Assembly (NCBI GenBank): GCA_035645555.1
Contig: DASQMI010000027.1
Location: 1-26,138, forward strand
Direction: 5' to 3'
DNA from: Lysobacter_F sp035645555
Lineage (GTDB): Bacteria; Pseudomonadota; Gammaproteobacteria; Xanthomonadales; Xanthomonadaceae
DNA length: 26,138 bases
Shown here: one piece after another, positions 1 to 9,609 of the stretch
Layout of the letters: each line of letters starts with the position of its first letter
Position numbering within the stretch: the first letter of the stretch is position 1
Notes under the pieces: model-generated
Database searches by the model: none
The model's input: the letters and a program-made list of their open reading frames with translations, nothing else
Told to the model about the DNA's origin: nothing
Program-made: the position numbers and the translations under genes

Positions 1-1
1 G

Positions 2-1102
2 CGCATCGCCACCGTCGAGCGCGGCACGCTGGTTCGCGATGCCGCGGTCAACGGCCGCGTGGTCGCTGCGGTCAGCCCCACCCTGTACGCGCCGGTGGCC
101 GCCACCGTGGTGCTGCGCAAGCACGCCGGCGACCGGGTGAAGAAGGGCGAGGTGCTCGCCGAGCTGGTGTCGCCGGAACTGGCCAACGAACTCGCGCGCG
201 AGCGCTCGACCCTGCAGCAGCTGGAAGCCGAGGTCGGCGGCGCGCGCATCGATGCCGACCGCGCGCGCCTGCAGGCCGCGCGCGAGGTCGACGAGGCGGA
301 GATCGCCGTGCAGGCGGCGCGCCGCGACCTGGAGCGCATCGAGCGCGCGTGGAAGGCCGGCGCGCTCGCCGAGATCGATTACCTGCGCGCCAAGGATGCG
401 TTGAAGAGCGCGGAAATCCGCGCGCGCAACGCCGCCCGCGGGACCCAGCTCACCTCGCAGGACGCCGGTTTCGACCTGAAGACGCGCCGTCAGCAGGCCG
501 AACGCCAGCGCCTGGTGGTGGCCGAACTGGCGCGGCGGGTCGACGAACTCAAGGTACGCGCGCCGGTGGACGGCGTGATCGGCACGATCGCGGTCGCCGA
601 CCGCGCCGTGGTGGCCGCGAACACCGCGCTGATGACGGTGGTCGACCTGTCCAGGCTCGAAGTCGAGCTCGAGGTGCCGGAGACCTACGCCGACGAGCTC
701 GGCATCGGCATGCCGGCGGAAGTGCGCATCGGTGCGCAGACCGTCACCGGCAAGATCGCCTCGATCTCGCCCGAAGTGGTCAACGCGCAGGTGCTGGCGC
801 GGGTGCGCTTCGACAACGGCCAGCCGGCCGGGCTGCGACAGAACCAGCGCGTCGCCGCGCGCGTGCTGATCGAGGAGCGCCCGAACGTGCTGACGGTGGC
901 GCGCGGTCCGTTCGTCGACGCCCACGGCGGCCGCTACGCCTACTTCGTCGACGGCGGCAGCGCCGAGCGTCGTCCGATCCGCGTCGGCGCCACCAGCGTC
1001 AGCGCGGTCGAGATCCTCGAGGGCGCGCAGCCGGGCGATCGCATCGTGATCGCCGGCAGCGACGGCTTCGGCGATGCCGAGCGCGTGTCCATCAACGACT
1101 GA
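2..1102 (+). CDS. HlyD/MacA-type periplasmic adaptor subunit of an ABC efflux system (5' partial)
   Basis: The frame is open to the left edge, so the true start lies outside the window; 366 residues are visible. The order of parts is that of membrane-fusion adaptors: a first half-lipoyl segment (GDRVKKGEVLAEL, visible residues about 43-55), a long Arg/Ala/Glu-rich helical hairpin (about 60-180), the second half-lipoyl segment starting VRAPVDGVIG (about 185), then beta-barrel and membrane-proximal regions to the C-terminus. Such proteins bridge an inner-membrane transporter to a TolC-like outer-membrane channel. The missing N-terminus should hold the membrane anchor or signal peptide. It is followed after 39 bp by the ABC ATPase, which fits a MacA-like role. 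No outer-membrane channel gene is visible. The family call is firm; the substrate is unknown. Confidence 0.9.
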   Translation, partial: RIATVERGTLVRDAAVNGRVVAAVSPTLYAPVAATVVLRKHAGDRVKKGEVLAELVSPELANELARERSTLQQLEAEVGGARIDADRARLQAAREVDEAEIAVQAARRDLERIERAWKAGALAEIDYLRAKDALKSAEIRARNAARGTQLTSQDAGFDLKTRRQQAERQRLVVAELARRVDELKVRAPVDGVIGTIAVADRAVVAANTALMTVVDLSRLEVELEVPETYADELGIGMPAEVRIGAQTVTGKIASISPEVVNAQVLARVRFDNGQPAGLRQNQRVAARVLIEERPNVLTVARGPFVDAHGGRYAYFVDGGSAERRPIRVGATSVSAVEILEGAQPGDRIVIAGSDGFGDAERVSIND

Positions 1103-1141
1103 CCCTTCCCCGCACCCCGCATTCCGACAGGAGCCCGCCCC

Positions 1142-1867
1142 ATGCTGCGCATGAAGCAACTGAGCAAGGTCTACCGCACCCACATGATCGAAACCCATGC
1201 GCTGCGGGGGTTCGACATCCACGTCAAGGAAGGCGAGTTCGTCGCCGTCACCGGTCCGTCCGGCTCCGGTAAGACCACGTTCCTCAACATCGCCGGCCTG
1301 CTGGAGGAATTCTCCGGCGGCGAGTACTGGCTGGACGGCGTGGACGTGCGCGGGCTCAACGACACCCAGCGCTCGCGGCTGCGCAACGAGAAGATCGGTT
1401 TCATCTTCCAGGGCTTCAACCTGATCCCGGACCTCAACCTGTTCGACAACGTCGACGTGCCGCTGCGCTACCGCGGCTTCGACGCCGCCGAACGCAAGCG
1501 CCGGATCGAGGACGCGCTGTCGCGGGTCGGCTTGGCCTCGCGCATGAAGCATTACCCGGCCGAACTGTCCGGTGGCCAGCAGCAGCGCGTGGCGATCGCG
1601 CGCGCGCTCGCCGGCAGTCCGCGCCTGCTGCTCGCCGACGAGCCGACCGGAAACCTGGATTCGCAGATGGCGCGCGGCGTGATGGAGCTGCTGGAGGAGA
1701 TCAACGCCGCCGGCACCACCATCGTCATGGTCACGCACGACCCCGAGCTGGCCGCGCGCGCGCAGCGCAACGTGCACATCATCGACGGCCAGGTCACCGA
1801 CGTGCTGCACGAGCCCGGCCTGCGCCTGGTGGCGCGCAGCGAAACCCCCAACGCCACCAACGCCTGA
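1142..1867 (+). CDS. ABC transporter ATP-binding protein (MacB/LolD-type)
   Basis: A 241-aa single-domain ABC ATPase. Walker A GPSGSGKTT is at residues 38-46, the Q-loop glutamine at 90, the signature LSGGQQQR at 142-149, Walker B LLLADEP at about 162-168 with catalytic Glu167, the D-loop around 170-173 and the switch histidine at 199. The sequence is closest in style to the MacB/LolD/BceA branch, whose members power FtsX-like permeases by mechanotransmission rather than classical pumping. The ATG is preceded by an AGGAG ribosome site. It lies between the adaptor and two permeases, so it presumably energises both. The short C-terminal tail after about residue 215 carries no recognised domain. 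Confidence 0.95.
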   Translation: MLRMKQLSKVYRTHMIETHALRGFDIHVKEGEFVAVTGPSGSGKTTFLNIAGLLEEFSGGEYWLDGVDVRGLNDTQRSRLRNEKIGFIFQGFNLIPDLNLFDNVDVPLRYRGFDAAERKRRIEDALSRVGLASRMKHYPAELSGGQQQRVAIARALAGSPRLLLADEPTGNLDSQMARGVMELLEEINAAGTTIVMVTHDPELAARAQRNVHIIDGQVTDVLHEPGLRLVARSETPNATNA

Positions 1868-1875
1868 GGCCCGTC

Positions 1876-3186
1876 ATGTTCGGCTACTACCTCAAACTCG
1901 GCATCCGCAACCTGCGGCGCAACCCGATCCTGACCGCGCTGATGGTGGTCACGCTGGCGGTCGGCATCGCCGCCAGCATGGCGTCGCTGACCGTGCTGTA
2001 CGTGATGTCCGGCGATCCGATCCCGCACAAGAGCGACCGCCTGTTCGTGCCGCTGCTGGACAACGCGCCGGCCCAGCAGCCCAATCCCAGCCCGGATCCG
2101 CCGGACCAGCTGACCTACCGCGACGCGCTCGCGCTCAAGCAGGCCGGCCGCTTCGAGCGCGCCACTGCGCTGATCGGCATCGGCGGCGCCATCGCCAGCG
2201 GCCGCGCCGGCGAGCAGCCGTCGCTGGTGGACGGCGTCGGCGTGCATCGCGATTTCTTCGCGATGTTCGACGTGCCGTTCCGCAGCGGCGCCGCGTGGAG
2301 CGCGGCCGACGACAGCCGCGGCGGCAACGTGATGGTGATCTCGCGCAAGCTCGCCGACCGCGTGTTCGGCGACGCCGACCCGGTCGGCAAGAGCCTGCGC
2401 TTCAACGGCGACGACTACACGGTGACCGGCGTGCTCGACGCGTGGGAACCGCTGCCGAAGTTCTACCGGTTGATCGGCGGCCCGACCTACCAGTTCGAGG
2501 ACGTGTACGTCCCGTTCAACACCGCGATCGCCAAGGAGATGGACCCGCAGGGCAGCGTCAACTGCAACGTCGACGGTGAGGTCGAGCCGGGCTATCAGGG
2601 TCTGATGCGCTCGGAATGCACGTGGATCCAGTTCTGGGTCGAACTCGCCAGCGCCGGCGACCGCGCGGCCTACGCGGCCTTCCTCGACGACTACGTCAAC
2701 GAGCAGAAGCGCCTCGGCCGCTTCGCGCGCCCGCTCAACAACCGCCTGCACGATGTCCGGCAGTGGCTGGAGGTGCAGGAGGTGGTCGGCGAGGACAACC
2801 GCCTGCAGACGTGGCTGGCGTTCGGTTTCCTGCTGGTGTGCCTGGTCAACGTGATCGGGCTGCTGCTCGCCAAGTTCACCGCACGCAGCGGCGAGATCGG
2901 CGTGCGCCGCGCGCTCGGCGCGCCGCGCCGGGAAGTGTTCAAGCAGTACCTCACCGAATCGGCGGTAATCGGCCTGGTCGGCGGCGTGTGCGGCCTCGGC
3001 CTCACCTTTGCGGTGCTGAAGCTGATGGCGCTGCAGTCGGAGGTGATCGGCGTGGTCGGCCGCATGGACTGGGTGATGCTGCTCACCGCGGTCGCGCTGT
3101 CCGTACTCGCCAGCCTGCTCGCCGGCCTGTTGCCCACCTGGCGCGCGTGCCAGGTGCGCCCGGCCGTGCAACTCAAGTCGCAGTAA
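1876..3186 (+). CDS. ABC transporter permease, MacB/FtsX family (first of two)
   Basis: A 436-aa inner-membrane permease. It has an N-terminal cytoplasmic stretch and one membrane helix (about residues 18-44), a large extracytoplasmic MacB_PCD-like domain (about 45-310), and three C-terminal helices of the FtsX domain, with the typical EIGVRRALGA motif after the second helix. The start lies 8 bp beyond the ATPase stop, so translation is probably coupled. The extracytoplasmic domain has a cysteine pair, C230 and C248, that could form a disulfide. MacB itself fuses the ATPase to the permease; here they are separate chains. With its paralogue downstream it probably forms a heterodimer. The substrate cannot be read from the sequence. 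Confidence 0.92.
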   Translation: MFGYYLKLGIRNLRRNPILTALMVVTLAVGIAASMASLTVLYVMSGDPIPHKSDRLFVPLLDNAPAQQPNPSPDPPDQLTYRDALALKQAGRFERATALIGIGGAIASGRAGEQPSLVDGVGVHRDFFAMFDVPFRSGAAWSAADDSRGGNVMVISRKLADRVFGDADPVGKSLRFNGDDYTVTGVLDAWEPLPKFYRLIGGPTYQFEDVYVPFNTAIAKEMDPQGSVNCNVDGEVEPGYQGLMRSECTWIQFWVELASAGDRAAYAAFLDDYVNEQKRLGRFARPLNNRLHDVRQWLEVQEVVGEDNRLQTWLAFGFLLVCLVNVIGLLLAKFTARSGEIGVRRALGAPRREVFKQYLTESAVIGLVGGVCGLGLTFAVLKLMALQSEVIGVVGRMDWVMLLTAVALSVLASLLAGLLPTWRACQVRPAVQLKSQ

Positions 3187-3198
3187 CCGGAGGCTGCC

Positions 3199-4422
3199 AT
3201 GGAAATCCGTCCCATCTTTTCCGCACTGCTGCGCAGCAAGACCGGCGCGATCCTGATTGCCGCGCAGATCGCGCTCACCCTTGCGATCATCAGCAACGCG
3301 CTCTACGTCGTGCAGGACCGGCTCGCCCGCTCGCAGCGGCCGAGCGGCATCGACGAGGCCAACTCGTTCTACCTGTTCTTCGGCGCGGTCGGCGAGGTCG
3401 ACGACCCCGAGGCGATGCAGCGCCGCGACGTCGAAGCGCTGCGTGCGATTCCCGGCGTGGCGAGCGCGGCGTGGGTCAACCAGTTCCCGATGGCGCAGAG
3501 CGGCTGGGGCCTGGGTTTGAGCACCCGTCCAGAGGACCCGTCCTCGGGCGTGGCCGCCGCCGCCTACTTCACCCCGCATCCGGTGACCGAGGCGTTCGGG
3601 GTGAAGCTGGTCGAAGGCCGCGACTTCACGCCGGCGGACGTGCGCACGGTCGATCCCGAGACCGGCAGTCTGGAGGCGGACACGGTGATCCTCACCCAGG
3701 CGCTGGCGAAGCGGCTGTTTCCCGACGACGCCAGCGTGGTCGGCAAGACGGTCAGCCTCGGCAATGGCGACGATGCGGTACCGATGCGGGTGGTCGGGGT
3801 GATCGAACGGCTGATGAGCCCGTTCGCGCAGAGCGGCGACACCGCGTACGACAGCTTCGTGCTGCCGGTGCGCCATCTGGTCAGCACCGGCAGCTACCTC
3901 GTGCGTACCGAACCGGGCCAGCGCGACCGGGTCATGCGCGATGCCGAGGAGGCGCTCGCCAAGCTGGGCAACGACCGCGTGCTGGTGTTCAACGACTCCG
4001 CCGAGGACCGCCGCCGCCAGCGCTACCAGGCCGAGACCTCGGTAGCCAGCATGCTGATCGCAGTCACGGTCGGCCTGCTGCTGGTGACCGCGAGCGGCAT
4101 CGTCGGCCTAGCCAGCCTGTGGGTGACCCAGCGGCGCAAGCAGATCGGCGTACGGCGCGCGCTCGGCGCGCGGCGCTTCGACATCCTGCGCTACTTCATG
4201 CTGGAGAACCTGATGATCACCAGCACCGGCATCGTGGCCGGCATCGGGCTTGCGCTCGCGCTCAACCAGCTGCTGGTGAGCAAGCTCGAACTGCCGCGGC
4301 TGCCGCTGGCGCACCTCGGCGTGGGCATGCTGATCCTGTGGGCGTTGGGCATACTGGCGGTGTACGGGCCGGCGTGGCGCGCGGCCGCGGTGCCGCCGGC
4401 CACCGCCACCCGCAGCGCCTGA
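3199..4422 (+). CDS. ABC transporter permease, MacB/FtsX family (second of two)
   Basis: A 407-aa paralogue of the preceding permease with the same architecture: an N-terminal helix near residues 15-37, an extracytoplasmic domain to about 275, then three helices of an FtsX domain with KQIGVRRALGARR after the second helix. A GGAGG ribosome site lies 6 bp before the ATG and only 12 bp separate the two permease genes. The two proteins are clearly not identical copies; the periplasmic parts differ in length and this one lacks the cysteine pair of its partner. Together they are best read as the two different halves of one transporter served by the upstream ATPase and adaptor. Confidence 0.92.
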   Translation: MEIRPIFSALLRSKTGAILIAAQIALTLAIISNALYVVQDRLARSQRPSGIDEANSFYLFFGAVGEVDDPEAMQRRDVEALRAIPGVASAAWVNQFPMAQSGWGLGLSTRPEDPSSGVAAAAYFTPHPVTEAFGVKLVEGRDFTPADVRTVDPETGSLEADTVILTQALAKRLFPDDASVVGKTVSLGNGDDAVPMRVVGVIERLMSPFAQSGDTAYDSFVLPVRHLVSTGSYLVRTEPGQRDRVMRDAEEALAKLGNDRVLVFNDSAEDRRRQRYQAETSVASMLIAVTVGLLLVTASGIVGLASLWVTQRRKQIGVRRALGARRFDILRYFMLENLMITSTGIVAGIGLALALNQLLVSKLELPRLPLAHLGVGMLILWALGILAVYGPAWRAAAVPPATATRSA

Positions 4423-4437
4423 CGCCCACGAGGTCGC

Positions 4438-5777
<1,340 letters not shown>

Positions 5778-5778
<1 letters not shown>

Positions 5779-7082
5779 TGCGCCTGCCGCAACGGCTGCC
5801 GCTGGCGGTGGTGCTCGGCGCGCTGGGGCTGCTGCACGCCGCGCTCGCCGCACTGCTGGCGGTCGTGCTGTCGCGCTGGCTGGTGGCATGGGCGGCGGTG
5901 GCGGCGGCCGTACTGCTGGTGGCGCCACTGCTGCACTACCACGTGCATCGCGCACTGGCGCCGATGCGCTCGCTGTTCCGCGCGCTCGCCGGCACCGTCA
6001 CCAGCTACCGCGACGGCGACTTCAGCTTCAGCCTGGCGTGGGAAGGCGGCGGCGAGCTCGGCGAGCTGGTCGCCGCGCACAACGCGCTCGGCGATGCGCT
6101 GCGCGAGCAGCGCCTCACGCTGGTGCAGCGCGAACTGCTGCTGGACACGATGGTGCAGAACGCGCCGGTCGCGATGGTGCTGGTCGACCCCGGCGACCAC
6201 GTGGTGTACGCCAACCTCGCCGCGCGGAAGATGCTCGGCAACGGGCAGCGGCTGGAAGGCCACCGTTTCGCCGTCGTGCTGGAGCAGATGCCGGATCCGG
6301 TGCGCGAGGCATTCGAGCGCGGCGATGGCATCTTCACCGTCGGCGATGACGAGCACGAGGAGGTCTATCACCTGCTGCGCCGCCGCTTCCGCCTGAATGG
6401 GCGGCGGCACGAGCTGATCCTGCTGCGCCATCTGACCGCCGAACTGCGGCGGCAGGAGGTGCAGACGTGGAAGAAGGTCATCCGGGTGATCAGCCACGAG
6501 CTCAACAACTCGCTGGCGCCGATCGCCTCGCTCGCGCACTCCGGCGGCGAGCTGCTGCGGCGCGGTCAGCACGAACGGCTGCCGGCGGCGCTGGCGACGA
6601 TCGAGGAGCGCGCGCGTCACCTGGAGGGATTCATCCGCGACTACGCGCGCTTCGCCAAGCTGCCGGCGCCGCGGCGCGAGCCGGTGGACTGGCCGCGCTT
6701 CGTCGCGCAGCTGCGCGAGCAGGTGCCGTTCCGTTACCTCGGTCCGGACGAAGGCAGCGGCCGTTTCGACGCCGCGCAGCTGGAGCAGTGCCTGATCAAC
6801 CTGCTGAAGAACGCCCACGAATCCGGCTCCGCGCCGGAGGACGTGACGCTGTCGCTGCGCCGTGCGCCGGACGCCTGGCGCATCGACGTGCTCGATCGCG
6901 GCAGCGGCATGAACGAGGCGGTGATCGCCAATGCGCTGCTGCCGTTCTATTCGACCAAGCGCAACGGCACCGGGCTCGGACTCGCGCTCGCGCGCGAGAT
7001 CGCCGAGGCGCATGGCGGCCGCATCGCGCTGCTCAACCGCGAAGGCGGCGGGCTGTGTGTGAGCCTGGTGCTGCCGGATTGA
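5778..7082 (+). CDS. Intramembrane-type sensor histidine kinase, NtrB/NtrY-like
   Basis: 434 aa. Two hydrophobic helices (about residues 8-30 and 34-53) are separated by only a few residues, so there is essentially no periplasmic sensor domain. A HAMP-like stretch follows (about 55-112), then a PAS-like segment (about 120-215), the H-box HELNNS with phospho-accepting His240, N-box NLLKNAHES with Asn345, the G1 box DRGSGM and the G2 box GTGLGLA. The start ATG overlaps the regulator stop (TGATG), implying coupled synthesis. Kinases of this shape commonly sense the membrane or a partner transporter; here the partner would be the ABC system encoded just upstream. Function as a kinase is well supported; the stimulus is inferred. 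Confidence 0.93.
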
Positions 7083-7121
7083 GCCGGGTTCGCAAGCGGC
7101 CCCGCGGTCGCGGCGCGCAAT

Positions 7122-7143
7122 TCGCGGCTGAAGCCGCTCCTAC
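7122..7143 (-). repeat. REP-type palindrome supplying the glmU stop codon
   Basis: Read on the minus strand, this is GTAG followed by GAGCGGCTTCAGCCGCGA, a GTAG tetranucleotide plus a short imperfect hairpin. Sequences of this type are widespread extragenic REP elements in Xanthomonadaceae and Pseudomonas. It lies between the convergent kinase and glmU genes, and the TAG of its GTAG is the glmU stop codon (7140-7142). I found no second copy in the window. Confidence 0.7.
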
Positions 7144-8513
7144 TTCGGCCGCTTCTTCGGCCGCTCCCAGCCTTCGATCACCGCCTGCCGCGCGCGCGCG
7201 ACCGACAGCTTACCGGCCGGTGCCTCGCGGGTGATGACCGAACCCGCGCCAATCGTCGCATCGCGGCCCACGGTCACCGGCGCCACCAGCGCGGTGTTGG
7301 AACCGATGAACGCGCCGTCCTCGATCGTGGTGAGGTGCTTGTTGGCGCCGTCGTAGTTGCAGGTGATGGTGCCCGCGCCGACGTTGACGCCGGCACCCAC
7401 CAGCGCATCGCCGAGATAGGTCAGGTGGTTGGCCTTGCTGCCGGGCCCGAGCCGCGCGTTCTTCGCCTCGACGAAGTTGCCCACGTGAACGCCGTCGGCC
7501 AGCACCGTGCCCGGACGCAGCCGCGCGAACGGACCGATCTGCGCGGCGCCTTCCACCACCGCGCCTTCGAGATCGCAATGCGCGCGCACCTCGGTGCCGG
7601 CGCCGAGCCGCACGTCCTTGAGCCGGCAGAACGGGCCGATCCGCACGCCGTCGCCGAGCTCGACGCGGCCTTCGATCACCACGTCGACGTCGATCTCGAC
7701 GTCGCGGCCGACGATGAGCTCGCCGCGCAGGTCGAAGCGCGCGGGATCGGCCAGGCGTGCGCCCTGCAGGCAGACCGCGCGCGCGGCGCGGCGCTGGTAC
7801 GCGCGCTCGAGCTGCGCGAGCTGCCAGCGGTCGTTGGCGCCTTCGACCTCGAGCGGATCGTCGACCAGCACGATGTCCGCCGGCCGGTATTCGGCCGCGG
7901 CCTGCGCGAACACATCGGTCAGGTAGTACTCGCCCTGCGCGTTGTCGTTGCGCAGCCCGTGCAGCCATCCGGCGAGCGCGCCGGCGTCGGCGGCGACGAT
8001 GCCGGTGTTGACCGCGCGGATCGTGCGCTGCTCGTCGTCGGCGTCCTTCTCCTCGACGATGCGCGCCACCCGGCCCTCGGCATCGCGCACGATGCGACCG
8101 TAGCCGGTCGGATCGTCGAGCTCGGCGGCGAGCACCGCCAGCGGCGCCTGCACCGCGAGCAATCGCCGCAGCGTATCGGCGGTGATCAGCGGCACGTCGC
8201 CATACAGCACCAGCACGCGCGCCGCGGCGGGAATCGTCGGCATCGCCTGCTGCACCGCATGCCCGGTGCCGAGCCGTTGCGCCTGCTCGACCCACTGCAG
8301 ATCGCCCTGCTCGGCGAACGCCGCGCGCACCTGCTCGCCGCCGTGGCCGTACACGATGTGCACCGCCGCCGGCTGCAGTGCGCGCGCGGTGGCGATCACG
8401 TGCGCGAGCATCGGCCGCCCGGCGACCGGTTGAAGCACCTTCGGCAGGGCGGATCGCATGCGCTTGCCCTCGCCGGCGGCGAGGACGACGACGTGCAGGG
8501 GAGAGGCGCTCAT
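7140..8513 (-). CDS. glmU: Bifunctional UDP-N-acetylglucosamine pyrophosphorylase / glucosamine-1-phosphate N-acetyltransferase
   Basis: 457 aa, matching the usual GlmU length of about 456. It makes UDP-GlcNAc for peptidoglycan and lipopolysaccharide: the C-terminal domain acetylates glucosamine-1-phosphate and the N-terminal domain then transfers UMP. The nucleotidyltransferase signature LAAGEGKRM lies at residues 11-19, followed by PKVLQPVAGRPM. The C-terminal half is a left-handed beta-helix of hexapeptide repeats, ending with the acetyltransferase segment NYDGANKHLT. The ATG at 8513 is preferred to the in-frame TTG one codon upstream. The C-terminus ends at a stop codon inside a REP element. 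The gene stands alone on its strand, separated from the atp operon by the opposed gtrA-like gene. Confidence 0.97.
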   Translation of the reverse strand: MSASPLHVVVLAAGEGKRMRSALPKVLQPVAGRPMLAHVIATARALQPAAVHIVYGHGGEQVRAAFAEQGDLQWVEQAQRLGTGHAVQQAMPTIPAAARVLVLYGDVPLITADTLRRLLAVQAPLAVLAAELDDPTGYGRIVRDAEGRVARIVEEKDADDEQRTIRAVNTGIVAADAGALAGWLHGLRNDNAQGEYYLTDVFAQAAAEYRPADIVLVDDPLEVEGANDRWQLAQLERAYQRRAARAVCLQGARLADPARFDLRGELIVGRDVEIDVDVVIEGRVELGDGVRIGPFCRLKDVRLGAGTEVRAHCDLEGAVVEGAAQIGPFARLRPGTVLADGVHVGNFVEAKNARLGPGSKANHLTYLGDALVGAGVNVGAGTITCNYDGANKHLTTIEDGAFIGSNTALVAPVTVGRDATIGAGSVITREAPAGKLSVARARQAVIEGWERPKKRPK

Positions 8514-8543
8514 CAACGGGTCCAGAGCAATGTCGAGCCACGA

Positions 8544-8571
8544 AGCTTAGACGATCGCCCCGCCCCGGCAA
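8544..8571 (-). promoter_or_regulatory. Candidate sigma-70 promoter for glmU
   Basis: On the minus strand a TTGCCG box (8566-8571) and a TAAGCT box (8544-8549) are 16 bp apart, about 30 bp upstream of the glmU start. The match is only moderate (4 of 6 and 3 of 6), so this is a weak call supported mainly by position. Confidence 0.3.
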
Positions 8572-8605
8572 TGTCGAGGCGCTGACCGGCCCACCACGAC
8601 GGCTC

Positions 8606-8614
8606 TGCTAGCAT
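8606..8614 (+). promoter_or_regulatory. Candidate extended -10 promoter for the gtrA-like gene
   Basis: TGCTAGCAT fits the extended -10 pattern TGnTAnnAT, with transcription expected to begin near 8621 and give a leader of about 33 bases. No good -35 box lies at the proper distance, as is common for extended -10 promoters. It would be divergent from the glmU promoter in the same 140-bp spacer. Confidence 0.35.
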
Positions 8615-8653
8615 CCGAACGTTTCGCGGTCCGCCCGCCCCCGGTGCATCGCC

Positions 8654-9037
8654 TTGAGCCTGACGCGCCAGAGCCGCCACTACCTGCTGATCGGCATCCT
8701 GCAATGGCTGCTCGACTGGGCGGTCATGGTCGCGCTCAGCCATGCCGGACTGTGGGTGGAGGCGGCCAACATCTGCGGCCGCATCAGCGGCGCGATGCTC
8801 GGATTCTGGCTCAACGGACGGATCACGTTCGCCGGCGACGAAACCGCGATCGGCGGCCGTCAGCTCGGGCGGTTCGTGCTGCTGTGGCTGTCGACCACGT
8901 TCGTCAGCACCTGGGCGATGGCGGCGATCGAGGACGGGCTTGGGCTGCGCTGGACCTGGCTAGCGAAGCCGGCGGTGGAACTCGCGCTCGGCGGCGTCGG
9001 CTTCGTGCTCTCGCGGCATTGGGTCTACCGCCGCTAG
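8654..9037 (+). CDS. GtrA-family small membrane protein
   Basis: 127 aa, almost wholly hydrophobic, with four predicted membrane helices (roughly residues 9-30, 36-55, 70-92 and 102-123). GRISGAMLGFWLNGRITF and the ending FVLSRHWVYRR match the GtrA pattern, in which helices two and four end with N-x-x-x-F or a similar aromatic turn. GtrA proteins are thought to flip undecaprenyl-phosphate-linked sugars across the inner membrane. The start is a TTG: the frame is closed by a TAG at 8609-8611 and holds no ATG or GTG before residue 1, and no clear ribosome site precedes it, so expression is probably low. It is divergent from glmU and convergent with atpC. No glycosyltransferase is next to it, so its sugar is unknown. 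Confidence 0.8.
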   Translation: MSLTRQSRHYLLIGILQWLLDWAVMVALSHAGLWVEAANICGRISGAMLGFWLNGRITFAGDETAIGGRQLGRFVLLWLSTTFVSTWAMAAIEDGLGLRWTWLAKPAVELALGGVGFVLSRHWVYRR

Positions 9038-9040
9038 CCG

Positions 9041-9070
9041 AAAAAAAAGCGACGGCCGCGGCCGTCGCTT
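9041..9070 (-). terminator. Intrinsic terminator of the atp operon
   Basis: A perfect 24-base palindrome (9047-9070, arms built on AAGCGACGGCCG) is preceded on the plus strand by a run of A (9041-9048). On the minus strand this is a GC-rich hairpin directly followed by a U-tract, 24 bp after the atpC stop. In the plus direction the hairpin has no T-run, so it terminates atpC transcription far better than the gtrA-like gene that also ends here. Confidence 0.9.
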
Positions 9071-9093
9071 CGTGGGTCCGATCGAAACCGACG

Positions 9094-9519
9094 TCAGTGC
9101 TGCATGGTGCGGCGCAGGCGTTCGAGGGCCTGCAGCTGCGCCTGCACTTCGGCGAGCTTGCGCTGGGCCTCGGCGATCTCCATCGCCTCGCCGCGGCCGG
9201 CGAGGATGCGCTCGGCCTCTTCCTTCGCCGCACGCACCGCCGCCTCGTCGATGTCGGTGGCGCGCACCGCGGTGTCGGCCAGCACGGTCACCACCTGCGG
9301 CTGCACTTCGAGAATGCCGCCGGAGATGGCGATGTCGATCTGCTCGCCGCCGGGCAGCGTCACGATGACCTTGCCGGGCTTGAGCCGGGTGATCAGCGGC
9401 GCGTGGCGCGGCGCGATGCCGAGCTCGCCCATCTCGCCGGTGGCGACCAGGAACTCGGCCTCGCCGTGGAAGATCTCGTCCTCGGCGCTGACGACGTCGC
9501 AGCGGAATGTGGTTGCCAT
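9094..9519 (-). CDS. atpC: ATP synthase F1 subunit epsilon
   Basis: 141 aa, the normal length for epsilon. The N-terminal beta-sandwich (1 to about 85) contains GELGIAPRHAPLITRLKPG, and the C-terminal two-helix part (about 90-141) is the inhibitory hairpin, rich in Ala, Glu and Arg. Epsilon is part of the central rotor stalk with gamma and restrains ATP hydrolysis. A GAGGA ribosome site precedes the ATG. It is the last gene of the operon, just before the terminator, and is separated from atpD by a 101-bp structured spacer. Confidence 0.97.
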   Translation of the reverse strand: MATTFRCDVVSAEDEIFHGEAEFLVATGEMGELGIAPRHAPLITRLKPGKVIVTLPGGEQIDIAISGGILEVQPQVVTVLADTAVRATDIDEAAVRAAKEEAERILAGRGEAMEIAEAQRKLAEVQAQLQALERLRRTMQH

Positions 9520-9540
9520 GATGTCCTCGCTACGCTCGGT

Positions 9541-9609
9541 GAGATTCGGGGGCGGGAATCAGCGGTTATGCAAGCAACCGCCGACCACCAGCCACGAATC
9601 CCGAATCTC
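9541..9609. repeat. Nested inverted repeats in the atpD-atpC spacer
   Basis: Ten-base arms GAGATTCGGG (9541-9550) and CCCGAATCTC (9600-9609) are exact inverses. Between them, GCGGTT (9562-9567) and AACCGC (9576-9581) form a second stem around an 8-base loop. CGAATCCC units also recur in tandem at 9595-9616. In the mRNA this gives a two-tier hairpin just after the atpD stop. Confidence 0.75.

Noticed and set aside
59..1102. GTG at 59 as the start of the adaptor gene
   Set aside because: The frame stays open and protein-like to the left edge, and starting there would remove part of the first lipoyl segment and the membrane anchor.
1552..3876. Minus-strand frame of 774 codons opposite the ABC genes
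   Set aside because: Arg/His/Ala-rich, low-complexity translation with no domain, exactly antisense to well-supported genes; a product of high GC at third codon positions.
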